DNA from: JAVBSX01 sp051660685
GTDB taxonomy: Bacteria > Planctomycetota > Planctomycetia > Pirellulales > Thermoguttaceae
Assembly: GCA_051660685.1 (NCBI GenBank)
Contig: JBOFQB010000094.1
Span: forward strand, 25,817 to 89,816
DNA length: 64,000 bases
Direction: 5' to 3'
Positions 50,671-58,982 of the stretch are shown in pieces; the stretch's first letter is position 1, and each line of letters opens with the position of its first letter. The notes under the pieces are model-generated. The model had not been told where the DNA came from, did no database searches, and saw nothing but the letters and a program-made list of their open reading frames with translations. The position numbers and the translations under genes are program-made.

Positions 50671-51918
50671 TCACACGATTTGCTGCAACCGATCAATCAA
50701 CTGATCGAGCATCTCTTCATCATGTGTTGCAAAAACCGCAATTCGTAAAACCCCTTCTGAACCAATTCCAGGAGATCGGGGCAAATAGGCAATCAAAATG
50801 TTTTGGCGTGATAATTCCTGCTGTATTCTTTTCATATTTCGGGCTGAACCCAGTTGTAAAGCAACGACAGGAACGGTTGAATCTTCAGGGACGAATCCAA
50901 GATGTCGCAATCGACGTTTCAGGTAATTGGTATTACGTCGCAAACGGTTGACAATTTCTGTCCGCTCAAAAACCAATTCCAATCCCTTACAAGTTGCAGC
51001 TGCAATTGGGTTAGGAGGAGGAGCAACACCGTAAAATGCTGGAGATCGTTCGATCAACTGTTGGACAAATTGTTCGCTTCCTGGAATGATTGCGCCATAT
51101 CCCCCTATTGCTTTACTGAGCGAGGAGGTGAAAAAATACCGAACGGGACTGTTTTGCGGAATCGCCCTCTTGTGAAGAGGTTGTCGGGTTCCTCGAAAAG
51201 AGGTCGCTATTTCCTGCAACTCCACTTCTTGCGGCGTTCGGTTCGCTCTCGTTGGAGAATAGTCGAAATGTTCCAACGTTCCTCGTCCTTCTGACCCTAA
51301 GATGCCAAATCCGTGTGCATCATCAACTAAAACGGTTGCCCCTTCAAACGCCGACAAAACCCGATCATAATGGTCAAGTGGGGCAATCCGTCCATGAACC
51401 GAAAAAACTCCATCTGTCAACAACAAAGGGCGTTCGCCCGGTCGTAAATGTTGTTCCAACTGCGACTGAAGATCGTCGCAGGAAAGATGTGCAAAGGAAA
51501 GAGGCGGATTCGGCATTTGTTGCAGCGTTTTGACGGAATCAAACAGCGAGGAATGAGACGCTTCATCAATGAAAACCCGATCAAATGTCCCCGCCAATTG
51601 CTCCAATATCATTGCATTTGCCTGATATTCTGACGCAAAATAAAACGCGAGATCGGTCCCCAGTATCTGTGAAATTTTGCGCTGAACTTCAAAAACAGGG
51701 GGAGATGTAAATGTTGCCCGGGTCGTGCAAGTCCCAATCCCATACTGTAAAACCGCTTCACATGTTGCTGCTAAAACTTCAGGATGTGCTTGTAAACCAA
51801 AATACCCTGTCCCCAAATAGTATTGGTAGATTCGTCCCCCAAGATGAACCGTTGCGTCGGTTGGACTGTCAAGACTGAGCGATTCTTCGAGTGAGGGACG
51901 AAGGAACGATGTCAACAT
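50671..51918 (-). CDS. PLP-dependent alpha-oxoamine synthase family (8-amino-7-oxononanoate synthase / serine palmitoyltransferase-like)
   Basis: Condenses an amino acid with an acyl-CoA or acyl carrier thioester with loss of CO2. 415 residues from ATG 51918; a TTG 14 codons upstream is less likely. Motifs: NYLGLGxHP-like YYLGTGYFGLQAHPEVLAAT, CTTRATFTSPPVFEVQRKI, the substrate-facing IDEASHSSLFDSVKTL, PLLLTDGVFSVHGRIAPLD, VDDAHGFGILGSEGRG with the PLP Asp, and the Schiff-base Lys in FFTSSLSKAIGGYGA. There is an insertion of about 35 residues between GTLEHF and the Lys strand. BioF versus a sphingolipid or other oxoamine synthase cannot be separated from motifs; no bio gene is near. The degenerate dehydratase lies just downstream on the same strand. 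Confidence 0.88.
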   Translation of the reverse strand: MLTSFLRPSLEESLSLDSPTDATVHLGGRIYQYYLGTGYFGLQAHPEVLAATCEAVLQYGIGTCTTRATFTSPPVFEVQRKISQILGTDLAFYFASEYQANAMILEQLAGTFDRVFIDEASHSSLFDSVKTLQQMPNPPLSFAHLSCDDLQSQLEQHLRPGERPLLLTDGVFSVHGRIAPLDHYDRVLSAFEGATVLVDDAHGFGILGSEGRGTLEHFDYSPTRANRTPQEVELQEIATSFRGTRQPLHKRAIPQNSPVRYFFTSSLSKAIGGYGAIIPGSEQFVQQLIERSPAFYGVAPPPNPIAAATCKGLELVFERTEIVNRLRRNTNYLKRRLRHLGFVPEDSTVPVVALQLGSARNMKRIQQELSRQNILIAYLPRSPGIGSEGVLRIAVFATHDEEMLDQLIDRLQQIV

Positions 51919-52385
51919 TTTTGGTATTTTGGGCAGTTTGGTAATGTATCTGACGGACAAACGACACTTCCGTGATCGCGGGGAATACTACGGATTATGC
52001 GGAAATTTTTCAAGACCGATTTTTTTCAGCATGGAATCTGACAAGCAGGTGTCGTTAAAATCAGGTTCTCTCACAAATGAGTTGATGAAATTTTTATGCG
52101 GCCCCTTGAAAAATTTGTCATTTCCTGAATGATAATAAGCTGCAATTTCTGTCGGGATGGTCTGCGCCGCAATCGTTCCAACCAGTTACACCTCAATTAC
52201 ATCAAATAATTGCAGAATGAGCAGAATGAATTGCAAAATTGCGGCAAAACGATTGGATTCAGTGATTGAGTCAATCCGTTGCATCAAAACGAAATCATTG
52301 TTCAAGTCTAAACCAACCTTTCAAGTACAAACCAATCAGGTCCAAGACTGTTTGGAAAACTCTGACCCCTTAGGAAAATAGCGAG
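51919..52385. other. Intergenic region between divergent genes, no clear gene or repeat family
   Basis: No heptamers or REP-like units here, in contrast to its neighbours. TTCAAGTCTAAACCAA and TTCAAGTACAAACCAA are near-copies 20 bases apart (about 52300-52336). GGATT and AATCC arms flank a weak inverted repeat near 52255. tpiA has no clear Shine-Dalgarno. Confidence 0.4.
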
Positions 52386-53147
52386 ATGACACGAAAACTG
52401 CTTATTGCCGGGAACTGGAAGATGAACCTGAACCTTCATTCTGCCGTTTCATTGGCAGAAGGTCTCAAAAAAGCGACTCAGGGAATAACCGATGTTGATG
52501 TTGCTGTCTGTCCCCCAAGTGTCTATCTCCCCCCCGTTCATCAAGCTCTACAAGGTTCTCCGATTGCTCTTGGAGCACAAAACGCCTATTTCGAGAAAGA
52601 GGGAGCTTATACCGGCGAAGTCAGTATGGGAATGCTCAAAGACATTGGTTGCCAATATGTCATTCTCGGACACAGTGAACGACGACATGTCCTGCATGAA
52701 TCAAGTGAAATGGTCAACCTCAAGGTTCTCGCCGCATTAGCAGCCGGGTTGATTCCGATTGTTTGTGTCGGGGAACTTTTAGCAGAACGTGAAGCCGGTT
52801 TAACCGATTTGGTTGTACGACGACAATTTGAAGGTTCACTTTCAGGAGTTTCGGCAGACGACATGAAAAAAACCGTTATTGCTTATGAACCGGTTTGGGC
52901 AATTGGAACCGGCAAGGTTGCAACTCCTGAACAGGCCGAAGAGGTTCACGCTGCACTTCGAGCCGTTATTGCCGAACGGTACAACAAAGAAGTTGCGGAA
53001 TGTGTCCGAATTCAATATGGTGGAAGTGTCAAAGCGGACAATGCAAAGGAGATTCTGTCAAAACCCAATGTTGACGGGGCGCTTGTCGGCGGAGCATCCT
53101 TGAAAGTCGATTCCTTTATGGGGATCATTGCAGGAGGACGGGGATAA
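52386..53147 (+). CDS. tpiA: Triose-phosphate isomerase
   Basis: Interconverts dihydroxyacetone phosphate and glyceraldehyde-3-phosphate in glycolysis. 253 residues, a full TIM barrel. N10 and K12 in LLIAGNWKMNLNLHS, the electrophilic His in YVILGHSERRHVL, the catalytic Glu in VIAYEPVWAIGTGKVATPEQ with its mobile loop, and the phosphate loops RIQYGGSVKADN and GALVGGASLK. It begins a run of plus-strand housekeeping genes, with secG next. The start is at ATG 52386 directly before the first strand. Confidence 0.98.
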   Translation: MTRKLLIAGNWKMNLNLHSAVSLAEGLKKATQGITDVDVAVCPPSVYLPPVHQALQGSPIALGAQNAYFEKEGAYTGEVSMGMLKDIGCQYVILGHSERRHVLHESSEMVNLKVLAALAAGLIPIVCVGELLAEREAGLTDLVVRRQFEGSLSGVSADDMKKTVIAYEPVWAIGTGKVATPEQAEEVHAALRAVIAERYNKEVAECVRIQYGGSVKADNAKEILSKPNVDGALVGGASLKVDSFMGIIAGGRG

Positions 53148-53252
53148 TTTCCTTGTCTTTTGTTCCTTGGTTGTCATTGTTTCAGCGTCATCCAACGGTT
53201 CCTCGTCCTTTTTCTCCTTCCCCTATTCCCCCCTTTTTCTATCCCTTACACT

Positions 53253-53633
53253 ATGCAAACACTACTTATTCTGCTGCTCGTATTAACGTCAACATTCCTG
53301 ATTCTGCTGATTATGATTCAGCGAGGTAAAGGAGGGGGATTGGCAGGAGCATTTGGCGGGTCAGGCGGTCAAAGTGCTTTTGGAACCAAAGCGGGGGACA
53401 CGTTCACCAAAATTACCGTTTGGACCGCTCTGTTTTGGTTTGCCCTTTGTGTTGCAACGATTTTGATCCTCAAAATGGGCGGAAAAAATGTACTCAATAT
53501 GGATGCTGGTAAAGCAACGATTCCAACAAGTTCAACGACGGTTCCGACTCAGGTCCCGTCTCCGATTCCAGCATCGTCCGATTCCCCGATTCCTGCTTCG
53601 TCAGACTCACCTGTCCCAGTTGAGCAACCGTAA
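53253..53633 (+). CDS. secG: Protein translocase subunit SecG
   Basis: Small accessory subunit of the SecYEG channel. 126 residues from ATG 53253 (the open frame reaches 53160, but that part is not protein-like). Two transmembrane helices: LLILLLVLTSTFLILLIMI, then the conserved loop RGKGGGLAGAFGGSGGQSAF, then TVWTALFWFALCVATILIL. A Pro/Ser/Thr-rich tail of about 50 residues with a duplicated PIPASSDS is added. tpiA-secG is a frequent bacterial gene pair, which supports the call. A C-rich, pyrimidine-only leader precedes it. Confidence 0.93.
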   Translation: MQTLLILLLVLTSTFLILLIMIQRGKGGGLAGAFGGSGGQSAFGTKAGDTFTKITVWTALFWFALCVATILILKMGGKNVLNMDAGKATIPTSSTTVPTQVPSPIPASSDSPIPASSDSPVPVEQP

Positions 53634-53639
53634 TTGACA

Positions 53640-53667
53640 ATTGGTCATTGGTAATCGGTAATTGGCT
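53640..53667. repeat. ATTGGTA-type heptamers, four copies
   Basis: ATTGGTC, ATTGGTA, ATCGGTA, ATTGGCT in perfect phase between secG and the yicC-like gene. The sequence is close to heptamers described among cyanobacterial STRR repeats. Confidence 0.85.
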
Positions 53668-53713
53668 TTGCGTTGCGTGATACAGGAGTGATTCAACACA
53701 GAAGGAGGACGTT

Positions 53714-54601
53714 TTGTTGTTAAGTATGACCGGTTTTGGAGCTTCGAATGTTCGAAGCGAGGGGTTGACCGTTCTGACCGAGATTAAAACGGTCAATAAC
53801 AGGTATTTGAAGGTGTCTCTTCGAATGACGGACGGATTTGGTGCTCTTGAGTCTAAAGTAGAGGGGATCATCCGGGAGAAAATATCACGCGGGACAGTTT
53901 CGGTTTGGGTTCGGATCAACCGCGACGTTTCGATGTTGTTGCCCCAACTCAATCGCCCGTTGTTGATGTCCTATTTTGAACAGGTTAAGGCAATTGGGGC
54001 AGAATTGGGGCTGGAACCGCCCCGAGATTTGGGTCGGCTCCTTTCCTTGCACGGTGTTGTTCAAAACGAAGAAGTCCATTCCGGGACACTCCTCGAAACG
54101 GTTGAACCGCTTGTCCTCGCTTCACTTGAGGAAGCCTTGTCCAATCTTCAGGACATGCGACGTGTTGAGGGGAACTCCATGTCAACCGATTTGCGGGAAA
54201 ACTGTCTGTTCCTTGAAAAGGAAATAACAGCGGTCGAGAGATTGGCTCCTCATGTTGCGAAGTTTTACCGAACCCGACTGACGGAACGGGTTGGAAAGAT
54301 CATGAACGAGCATAATTTGCTCTTGGATACGGCTGATTTGGCCCGGGAAATTGCGCTGTTTGCAGATCGAAGTGACATCTCCGAGGAAATCGTCCGATTC
54401 CGCAGTCATTTGCAGCAATTTCTGGACGTGATTGAAAAGGGGGATTGTTGTGGACGTAAACTCGATTTCCTGACGCAGGAAATGTTCCGTGAGACGAATA
54501 CAATCGGTTCTAAAGCGAATGATGCGGAAATCACGAAGCATATCATTGAGATGAAAGCAATTGTTGAACGAATTCGGGAAATGGTGCAAAACGTTGAGTG
54601 A
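53714..54601 (+). CDS. yicC: YicC family endoribonuclease-like protein
   Basis: 295 residues, matching the YicC/YloC family in length. The N-terminus LLSMTGFGASNVRSEGLTVL and EIKTVNNRYLKVSLRM match the YicC-like N domain; the C-terminal DUF1732 region is ISEEIVRFRSHLQQFLDVIE, KLDFLTQEMFRETNTIGSKA and NDAEITKHIIEMKAIVERI. Family members act in stationary phase and RNA turnover. The start is TTG 53714: AAGGAGG ends 5 bases upstream, and family proteins place M-x-x-SMTGF in this way, so the ATG at 53726 is rejected. It overlaps gmk; yicC-gmk-rpoZ is a common order. Confidence 0.93.
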   Translation: MLLSMTGFGASNVRSEGLTVLTEIKTVNNRYLKVSLRMTDGFGALESKVEGIIREKISRGTVSVWVRINRDVSMLLPQLNRPLLMSYFEQVKAIGAELGLEPPRDLGRLLSLHGVVQNEEVHSGTLLETVEPLVLASLEEALSNLQDMRRVEGNSMSTDLRENCLFLEKEITAVERLAPHVAKFYRTRLTERVGKIMNEHNLLLDTADLAREIALFADRSDISEEIVRFRSHLQQFLDVIEKGDCCGRKLDFLTQEMFRETNTIGSKANDAEITKHIIEMKAIVERIREMVQNVE

Positions 54602-55163
54602 GCCGGGAAAAGGAAAACTCATCATCGTTTCGGGTCCTTCTGGGGTCGGAAAAGGAACGATTCTCAAGCAGGTTATGCAGCAATCGGCACATCCTCTTGT
54701 GTTGAATGTTTCGGCAACGACGAGAACTCCGCGAGCAGGGGAAGAAAATGGGGTTCATTACTGGTTTTTGACCCGGGATGAATTCCAACGAAGACGAGAA
54801 AACGGCGAATTCCTTGAATGTTTTGAGGTGTTTCAAGGAGGGGATTGGTATGGAACCTTGCGTTCTCATGTCGAGTCGGAATTGGATTCAGGAAAATGGG
54901 TCATTCTCGAAATCGACGTTCAGGGTGCTCTTGCCGTATCCCGGACCTTTCCAGGTGCAATCAGCATTTTCATTGAACCGAAAAGCATTGAGGTTTTGCG
55001 TGAGCGATTGTTGGGGCGGGGAACGGAATCGGCGGAAAAAATAGGCAAACGATTACAACGGGCCGAAGAGGAATTGCGATTTGCCGAACAGTATGATTAC
55101 CGAATAGTGAACGACGATCTTGATCGGGCGGTTCACGATTTTTTAGCGAAGTTGGGAGAATAA
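54594..55163 (+). CDS. gmk: Guanylate kinase
   Basis: Phosphorylates GMP to GDP with ATP. 189 residues from TTG 54594, which overlaps the yicC stop by 8 bases; an earlier TTG at 54561 would add 11 residues not found in the family. P-loop KLIIVSGPSGVGKGTIL, GMP site LNVSATTRTPRAGEENGVHY with YWFLTRDEFQRR, FGGDWYGT-like VFQGGDWYGTLRSHVE, WVILEIDVQGALAVSR and the lid/closing ESAEKIGKRLQRAEEEL and DYRIVNDDLDRAV. rpoZ follows after 4 bases. No in-frame ATG near the start exists, so the TTG use is well supported. Confidence 0.96.
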   Translation: MSEPGKGKLIIVSGPSGVGKGTILKQVMQQSAHPLVLNVSATTRTPRAGEENGVHYWFLTRDEFQRRRENGEFLECFEVFQGGDWYGTLRSHVESELDSGKWVILEIDVQGALAVSRTFPGAISIFIEPKSIEVLRERLLGRGTESAEKIGKRLQRAEEELRFAEQYDYRIVNDDLDRAVHDFLAKLGE

Positions 55164-55167
55164 TTTT

Positions 55168-55437
55168 ATGCTTGAAGAACTCAGAGACGAACGCCTTATT
55201 GACAAAGTTGGCGGACGGTTTAAGTTGTCTGCGCTCATCCAAAAACGGTTGGTCTATCTCAACCGGGGAGCCCGTTCTTTTGTTGAATCCGACAAAAAGA
55301 ACAAATTGCAAGTTGTTTTGCAGGAAATTCTGGAAGACAAGATTTACCTAGATACAGAAGGGAATCTTTGCGAGCGCGACACAGCAACGGGTCTGGGAAG
55401 TCCGCTTGACTTTGACTTCACCGATTCGTCGATGTAA
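55168..55437 (+). CDS. rpoZ: RNA polymerase omega subunit
   Basis: 89 residues. Omega helps assemble the RNA polymerase beta-prime subunit. ERLIDKVGGRFKLSALIQKR and LVYLNRGARSFVE correspond to the conserved omega helix region, with KVGGRFKLSALIQKR matching the family core. The tail (residues 50-89) is specific to this lineage. The position directly after gmk (4-base gap) is the classic bacterial arrangement. AGAATAATTTT before the ATG is weak as a ribosome site; translation is probably coupled to gmk. Confidence 0.93.
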   Translation: MLEELRDERLIDKVGGRFKLSALIQKRLVYLNRGARSFVESDKKNKLQVVLQEILEDKIYLDTEGNLCERDTATGLGSPLDFDFTDSSM

Positions 55438-55463
55438 AGAAAAGTCTCGTTTCATCTCGGTTG

Positions 55464-55542
55464 ACGCGCGATACGTTGTATCGCGGCTCAACGACAAATC
55501 TTCCCCCCTATTCCCTATCCCCCATTCCCTATACCCTACGCA
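55464..55542. repeat. REP-like palindrome followed by C-rich heptamers
   Basis: REP-like unit at 55464-55493 with stem CGATAC-GTT-GTATCG and tail CGGCTCAACG (one change). Then CCCTATT, CCCTATC, CCCCATT, CCCTATA, CCCTACG (about 55507-55540) and CA before the pfp ATG at 55543. Confidence 0.85.
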
Positions 55543-56739
55543 ATGTCACTTCGAGGAAATGCGATTATTGGGCAAAGCGGCGGACCAACCTCGGTCATTA
55601 ACGCCAGTCTTTGCGGTGTTGTCCAAACCGTTCTGAAAACGGGGGACTGTTTTGAAAATGTCTTCGGTATGCGTTATGGAATCGAAGGTTTCATGCAAGA
55701 CCAGCTTCTTGACTTCAAAACCCTTTCCCCGGACGTGATTGACGGTCTGAAAACGACCCCCTCAAGTGCTCTTGGAAGTTGTCGGTATAAGCTGAAAGAT
55801 GCCGATTTACCCCGTGTTCTCGCCCAACTGAAGAAGTACAACATCAGGTACTACTTTTTGATTGGGGGAAATGACACAATGGACACGATACACCGTGTCG
55901 AAAAATACTGTAAAGAACAAGGTTATGAACTGCGTGGAATCGGGATTCCCAAAACGGTTGACAATGACCTTTTTGCAACCGATCATACACCCGGTTTCGC
56001 ATCTGCTGCACGTTATGTCGCACTTTCCGTCCAACAGGCCGGAATTCTTGCCCGGGACATGAAACATGTCGATCAATACGTCATTTTCCAAACAGTTGGT
56101 CGATCAGCCGGTTGGTTGCCCGCTGCTGCTGCTTGCGCGAAAAAAACAGAAGATGATGCCCCGCATATCATTTTGGTTCCCGAACGACCTTTTGAAAAAG
56201 AACCTTTCCTCGCCGAAGTCAAAGCCGCTTACGAGAAATTCGGTTGGGTCAGCATCGTTTGTGGTGAAGGGGTCTGTTATGCCGACGGACGACCAATCAG
56301 TGAATCGGCGGAAAAAGACAAGTTTTCCAACGTCGAATTTGGCGCAATGGGGGGAAGTAGTGCGGCGATGATGCTGCATCGAATGATTCGGGACACCTTT
56401 GGTTGGCGGGGTGAATTTCAGGTGACAGAATCATTGCAAATGTGTGCGGCCGACCGGGCTGTTGCACAAGACATTGAAGAAGCGTACAATTGTGGTCAGA
56501 AAGCGGTTGAATTGGCGCAATCCGGCATGACCGGGGTTATGGTGACGATCAAACGGGAGTCCAACGAGCCGTATCGTTATTCGCTTGGAACGGCTCCCCT
56601 TTCCGAGGTTGCACTTGGGGAGAAACCTATGCCGGATGATTTCATTTGCCCGGATCGGCTGTTCGTCACTGAAAAATGTCTGGAGTATCTCCGTCCCTTG
56701 ATTGGCAATTTGCCCCCTTATGTCCGATTAACGACCTAA
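55543..56739 (+). CDS. pfp: 6-phosphofructokinase, pyrophosphate-dependent type
   Basis: Phosphorylates fructose-6-phosphate. 398 residues. GNAIIGQSGGPTSVINASL is the first loop. The donor-selecting positions are in FLIGGNDTMDTIHR, where Asp stands at the position of Gly104 of E. coli ATP-PFK, and in GIGIPKTVDNDLFATDHTPG, where Lys stands at the Gly124 position. Both are the known marks of PPi-PFK. FQTVGRSAGWLPAAAA and GAMGGSSAAMMLHRM supply substrate and effector regions. With PPi the step becomes reversible, serving both glycolysis and gluconeogenesis. The leader is a C-rich heptamer array. xylA follows. Confidence 0.93.
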   Translation: MSLRGNAIIGQSGGPTSVINASLCGVVQTVLKTGDCFENVFGMRYGIEGFMQDQLLDFKTLSPDVIDGLKTTPSSALGSCRYKLKDADLPRVLAQLKKYNIRYYFLIGGNDTMDTIHRVEKYCKEQGYELRGIGIPKTVDNDLFATDHTPGFASAARYVALSVQQAGILARDMKHVDQYVIFQTVGRSAGWLPAAAACAKKTEDDAPHIILVPERPFEKEPFLAEVKAAYEKFGWVSIVCGEGVCYADGRPISESAEKDKFSNVEFGAMGGSSAAMMLHRMIRDTFGWRGEFQVTESLQMCAADRAVAQDIEEAYNCGQKAVELAQSGMTGVMVTIKRESNEPYRYSLGTAPLSEVALGEKPMPDDFICPDRLFVTEKCLEYLRPLIGNLPPYVRLTT

Positions 56740-56811
56740 ACCCTCATCCCCTTTCCTCATTCCTTAACCCTTATACCCTTATTCTCTACTCCCTATTCCC
56801 CAACCCTTACT
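56740..56811. repeat. C-rich heptamer array before xylA
   Basis: CCCTCAT, CCCCTTT, CCTCATT, CCTTAAC, CCTTATA and so on to CCCTATT, CCCCAAC. Unlike the other leaders, it is followed by a true ribosome site, AAGGAG (56815-56820), 7 bases before the ATG. Confidence 0.8.
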
Positions 56812-56827
56812 AAGAAGGAGCTTAAAC

Positions 56828-58141
56828 ATGTCAGCTTTTCCGCAAGTCAAAACAGTCAACTACGAAGGTCCCCAATCGGGCAATCCGCTCGCTTTTCGGT
56901 ATTATAATCCCGAAGAAAAAGTGGAAGGGAAGAAGATGAAGGACCATTTCCGCTTCAGTTCCGCTTATTGGCATACCATGCGAGGAACAGGAGCCGATCC
57001 TTTTGGTCCTGGAACCATGATACGTCCTTGGGAGGGAGCAACCGATACTGTCAAAAACGCCCAAAAACGGGTTCGCGTCTTCTTTGAATTCTGCGAAAAA
57101 ATGCAAATGCCCTATTACTGTTTCCATGATCGGGACATTGCTCCTGAAGGAGCGAATCTCGCGGAAACCAACAAAAATTTGGATGCTGTCGTCGATATTT
57201 TTGCCGAAGAGCAACAGCGAACGGGTATCAAACTCCTTTGGGGAACGGCCAACCTCTTCAGTAATGTCCGCTATGTTCATGGTGCTGCAACCAGTTGTAA
57301 TGCGGACGCTTTTGCTTATGCGGCTGCTCAGGTCAAAAAGGCTCTTGAAGTGACTTTACGATTGGGCGGACAAGGTTATACTTTTTGGGGCGGTCGGGAA
57401 GGATACCAATGTATTTGGAACACGGAGATGAAGCGAGAAGCGGATCATCTTGCCAAATTCATGCATATGGCGGTTGACTACGCGAAATCAATCGGTTTTA
57501 AGGGTCAGTTTTATTTTGAGCCGAAACCGAAGGAGCCGACGAAACATCAGTATGACTTTGATTCTGCCGCATGTATTAACTTCTTGCGGACGTATGGTCT
57601 TGAGAAATATATCAAGATGAACATTGAAACGAATCATGCGACATTGGCGGGACACAGTGTCGAGCACGAGCTTGATTATGCTGGTTCACAAGGATTTTTA
57701 GGTTCCGTTGATGCAAATGCCGGAGATGAATTGTTAGGTTGGGACACGGACCAATTCCCGACAAATGTGTACATGACGACGAAGATCATGTTGATGATTA
57801 TGAAATATGGCGGGTTCAAGACGGGGGGATTGAACTTTGACGCGAAGGTGCGACGTGAGAGTTTTGAGCCGATTGACCTGTTCTATGCCCATATTGGCGG
57901 AATGGACGCTTTTGCAAAAGGTTTGTTGATTGCAGCTGAAATCCGCAAATCGGGCGAACTGGCGAACATGGTGAAAGAACGATACAGTTCTTGGGACAGT
58001 GGAATTGGCGCGGAGATTGAGGCGGGCAAGATGAACTTCAAGAAACTGGAAGAGTACATGCTGAAGAAGGGGGATGTTACTCCGAATGTTAGTGGTCGTC
58101 AGGAACTGTTCGAGAACGTTGTCAACCGATATATGTTTTGA
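56828..58141 (+). CDS. xylA: Xylose isomerase
   Basis: Interconverts D-xylose and D-xylulose (and glucose/fructose). 437 residues, the class II length. Catalytic His and Asp in PYYCFHDRDIAPEGANL; metal Glu in YTFWGGREGYQ and GQFYFEPKPKEPTKHQYDFD; further ligands in MNIETNHATLAGHSVEHEL, GSVDANAGDELLGWDTDQFP and TGGLNFDAKVRRESFEP. All expected metal residues are present. A strong AAGGAG lies 7 bases before the ATG, the best ribosome site in this region. No xylulokinase or transporter is adjacent. It follows pfp by 88 bases, separated by a heptamer array. Confidence 0.98.
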   Translation: MSAFPQVKTVNYEGPQSGNPLAFRYYNPEEKVEGKKMKDHFRFSSAYWHTMRGTGADPFGPGTMIRPWEGATDTVKNAQKRVRVFFEFCEKMQMPYYCFHDRDIAPEGANLAETNKNLDAVVDIFAEEQQRTGIKLLWGTANLFSNVRYVHGAATSCNADAFAYAAAQVKKALEVTLRLGGQGYTFWGGREGYQCIWNTEMKREADHLAKFMHMAVDYAKSIGFKGQFYFEPKPKEPTKHQYDFDSAACINFLRTYGLEKYIKMNIETNHATLAGHSVEHELDYAGSQGFLGSVDANAGDELLGWDTDQFPTNVYMTTKIMLMIMKYGGFKTGGLNFDAKVRRESFEPIDLFYAHIGGMDAFAKGLLIAAEIRKSGELANMVKERYSSWDSGIGAEIEAGKMNFKKLEEYMLKKGDVTPNVSGRQELFENVVNRYMF

Positions 58142-58183
58142 AGTAGGTAGAATGTAGAAGGTAGGAGGTAGAAGTAAAGAAGG
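58142..58183. repeat. AGAAGGT-type heptamer array after xylA
   Basis: In phase directly after the stop codon: AGTAGGT, AGAATGT, AGAAGGT, AGGAGGT, AGAAGTA, AAGAAGG. The same AGAAGGT, AGGAGGT pair recurs near 63740. Confidence 0.85.
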
Positions 58184-58270
58184 GGGATTGGAAGATAACG
58201 GCGTCTCGCAAATCAACCGGTCTCTCCTTCTTTTGGGGACGTTTTTTTTGAACGTATTGGAAATACAAGA

Positions 58271-58358
58271 ACCACGAAACACATGAAATTCCTCACGAAA
58301 GACACGAAACACCGAATTCCGTGAGGTTTTCGTGAAGATGTTTGTGTTTTTTATGGTG
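58271..58358. repeat. CACGAAA-type inverted repeat, copy 2
   Basis: ACCACGAAACACATGAAA, CTCACGAAAGACACGAAAC, then GTGAGGTTTTCGTGAA and TTTGTGTTTTTTATGGTG. Related to 41739-41813. The remainder of the gap up to 58531 shows no gene. Confidence 0.7.
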
Positions 58359-58531
58359 TATCAAAAAATACCGCCCTTTGAACGGTATACCAAATTCGGC
58401 AAAAACAAAATTTTCGGCATAATTGTTAATTCTTAACCTTCTTAGACGCCGATGTCACCTTTGAGGATGTCGTTGCCCGACCTCCTTTGCTACACTTTTT
58501 ATAAACTGTATCGTTGATAAAGGGACGAACT

Positions 58532-58864
58532 ATGTTTTATCGAGTCGGAATCCTCTTCTTTTGCGCGATGATTTGTTATCTCACGTTTGCTGTCTGTGAG
58601 GTCAATGCTCAACAACAGGCGTATGGTCAGACTTGGAATAGTCCCTATACCCTTGAAGATTGGCAACGTTATTACTATTACCCTTACAAATACTATCCTC
58701 AAAATTTTGAGGTCCTCAATTACAACGAAGTGATGTCCAATCCCGGTCAACCTTATCCCCCGGAAATGCGGATTCCGCCTTATTACGACAAACGTTGGCA
58801 GAATTACTTTCCTTCTCCCCGGAAATATCATTCGGGTCGACATTTTCACTTGGACATGTTTTAG
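58532..58864 (+). CDS. Small exported Tyr-rich protein, unknown function
   Basis: 110 residues from ATG 58532, with AAAGGGA about 7 bases upstream; the TTG at 58514 is rejected. Signal peptide VGILFFCAMICYLTFAVCEV ending near NAQQQ. The mature part is short, basic at the end and very rich in Tyr, Pro and Trp (DWQRYYYYPYKYYPQNF; PYPPEMRIPPYYDKRWQNY), finishing in a His-rich end (YHSGRHFHLDMF). No family recognised; possibly a small envelope or matrix protein. The leader sequence AAAGGG also matches half of the complement of the candidate small RNA loop, which is suggestive only. Confidence 0.75.
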   Translation: MFYRVGILFFCAMICYLTFAVCEVNAQQQAYGQTWNSPYTLEDWQRYYYYPYKYYPQNFEVLNYNEVMSNPGQPYPPEMRIPPYYDKRWQNYFPSPRKYHSGRHFHLDMF

Positions 58865-58982
58865 GACGCGGTTCAACAAGGGGCATGTTTGAACTCATCT
58901 GGACAGGACGGTTGCAAATTGGTTGTACACCTTTTATCTGTTTTGCCTATTTTATCTGAAATATCCGAATCGTTTGACCAAG

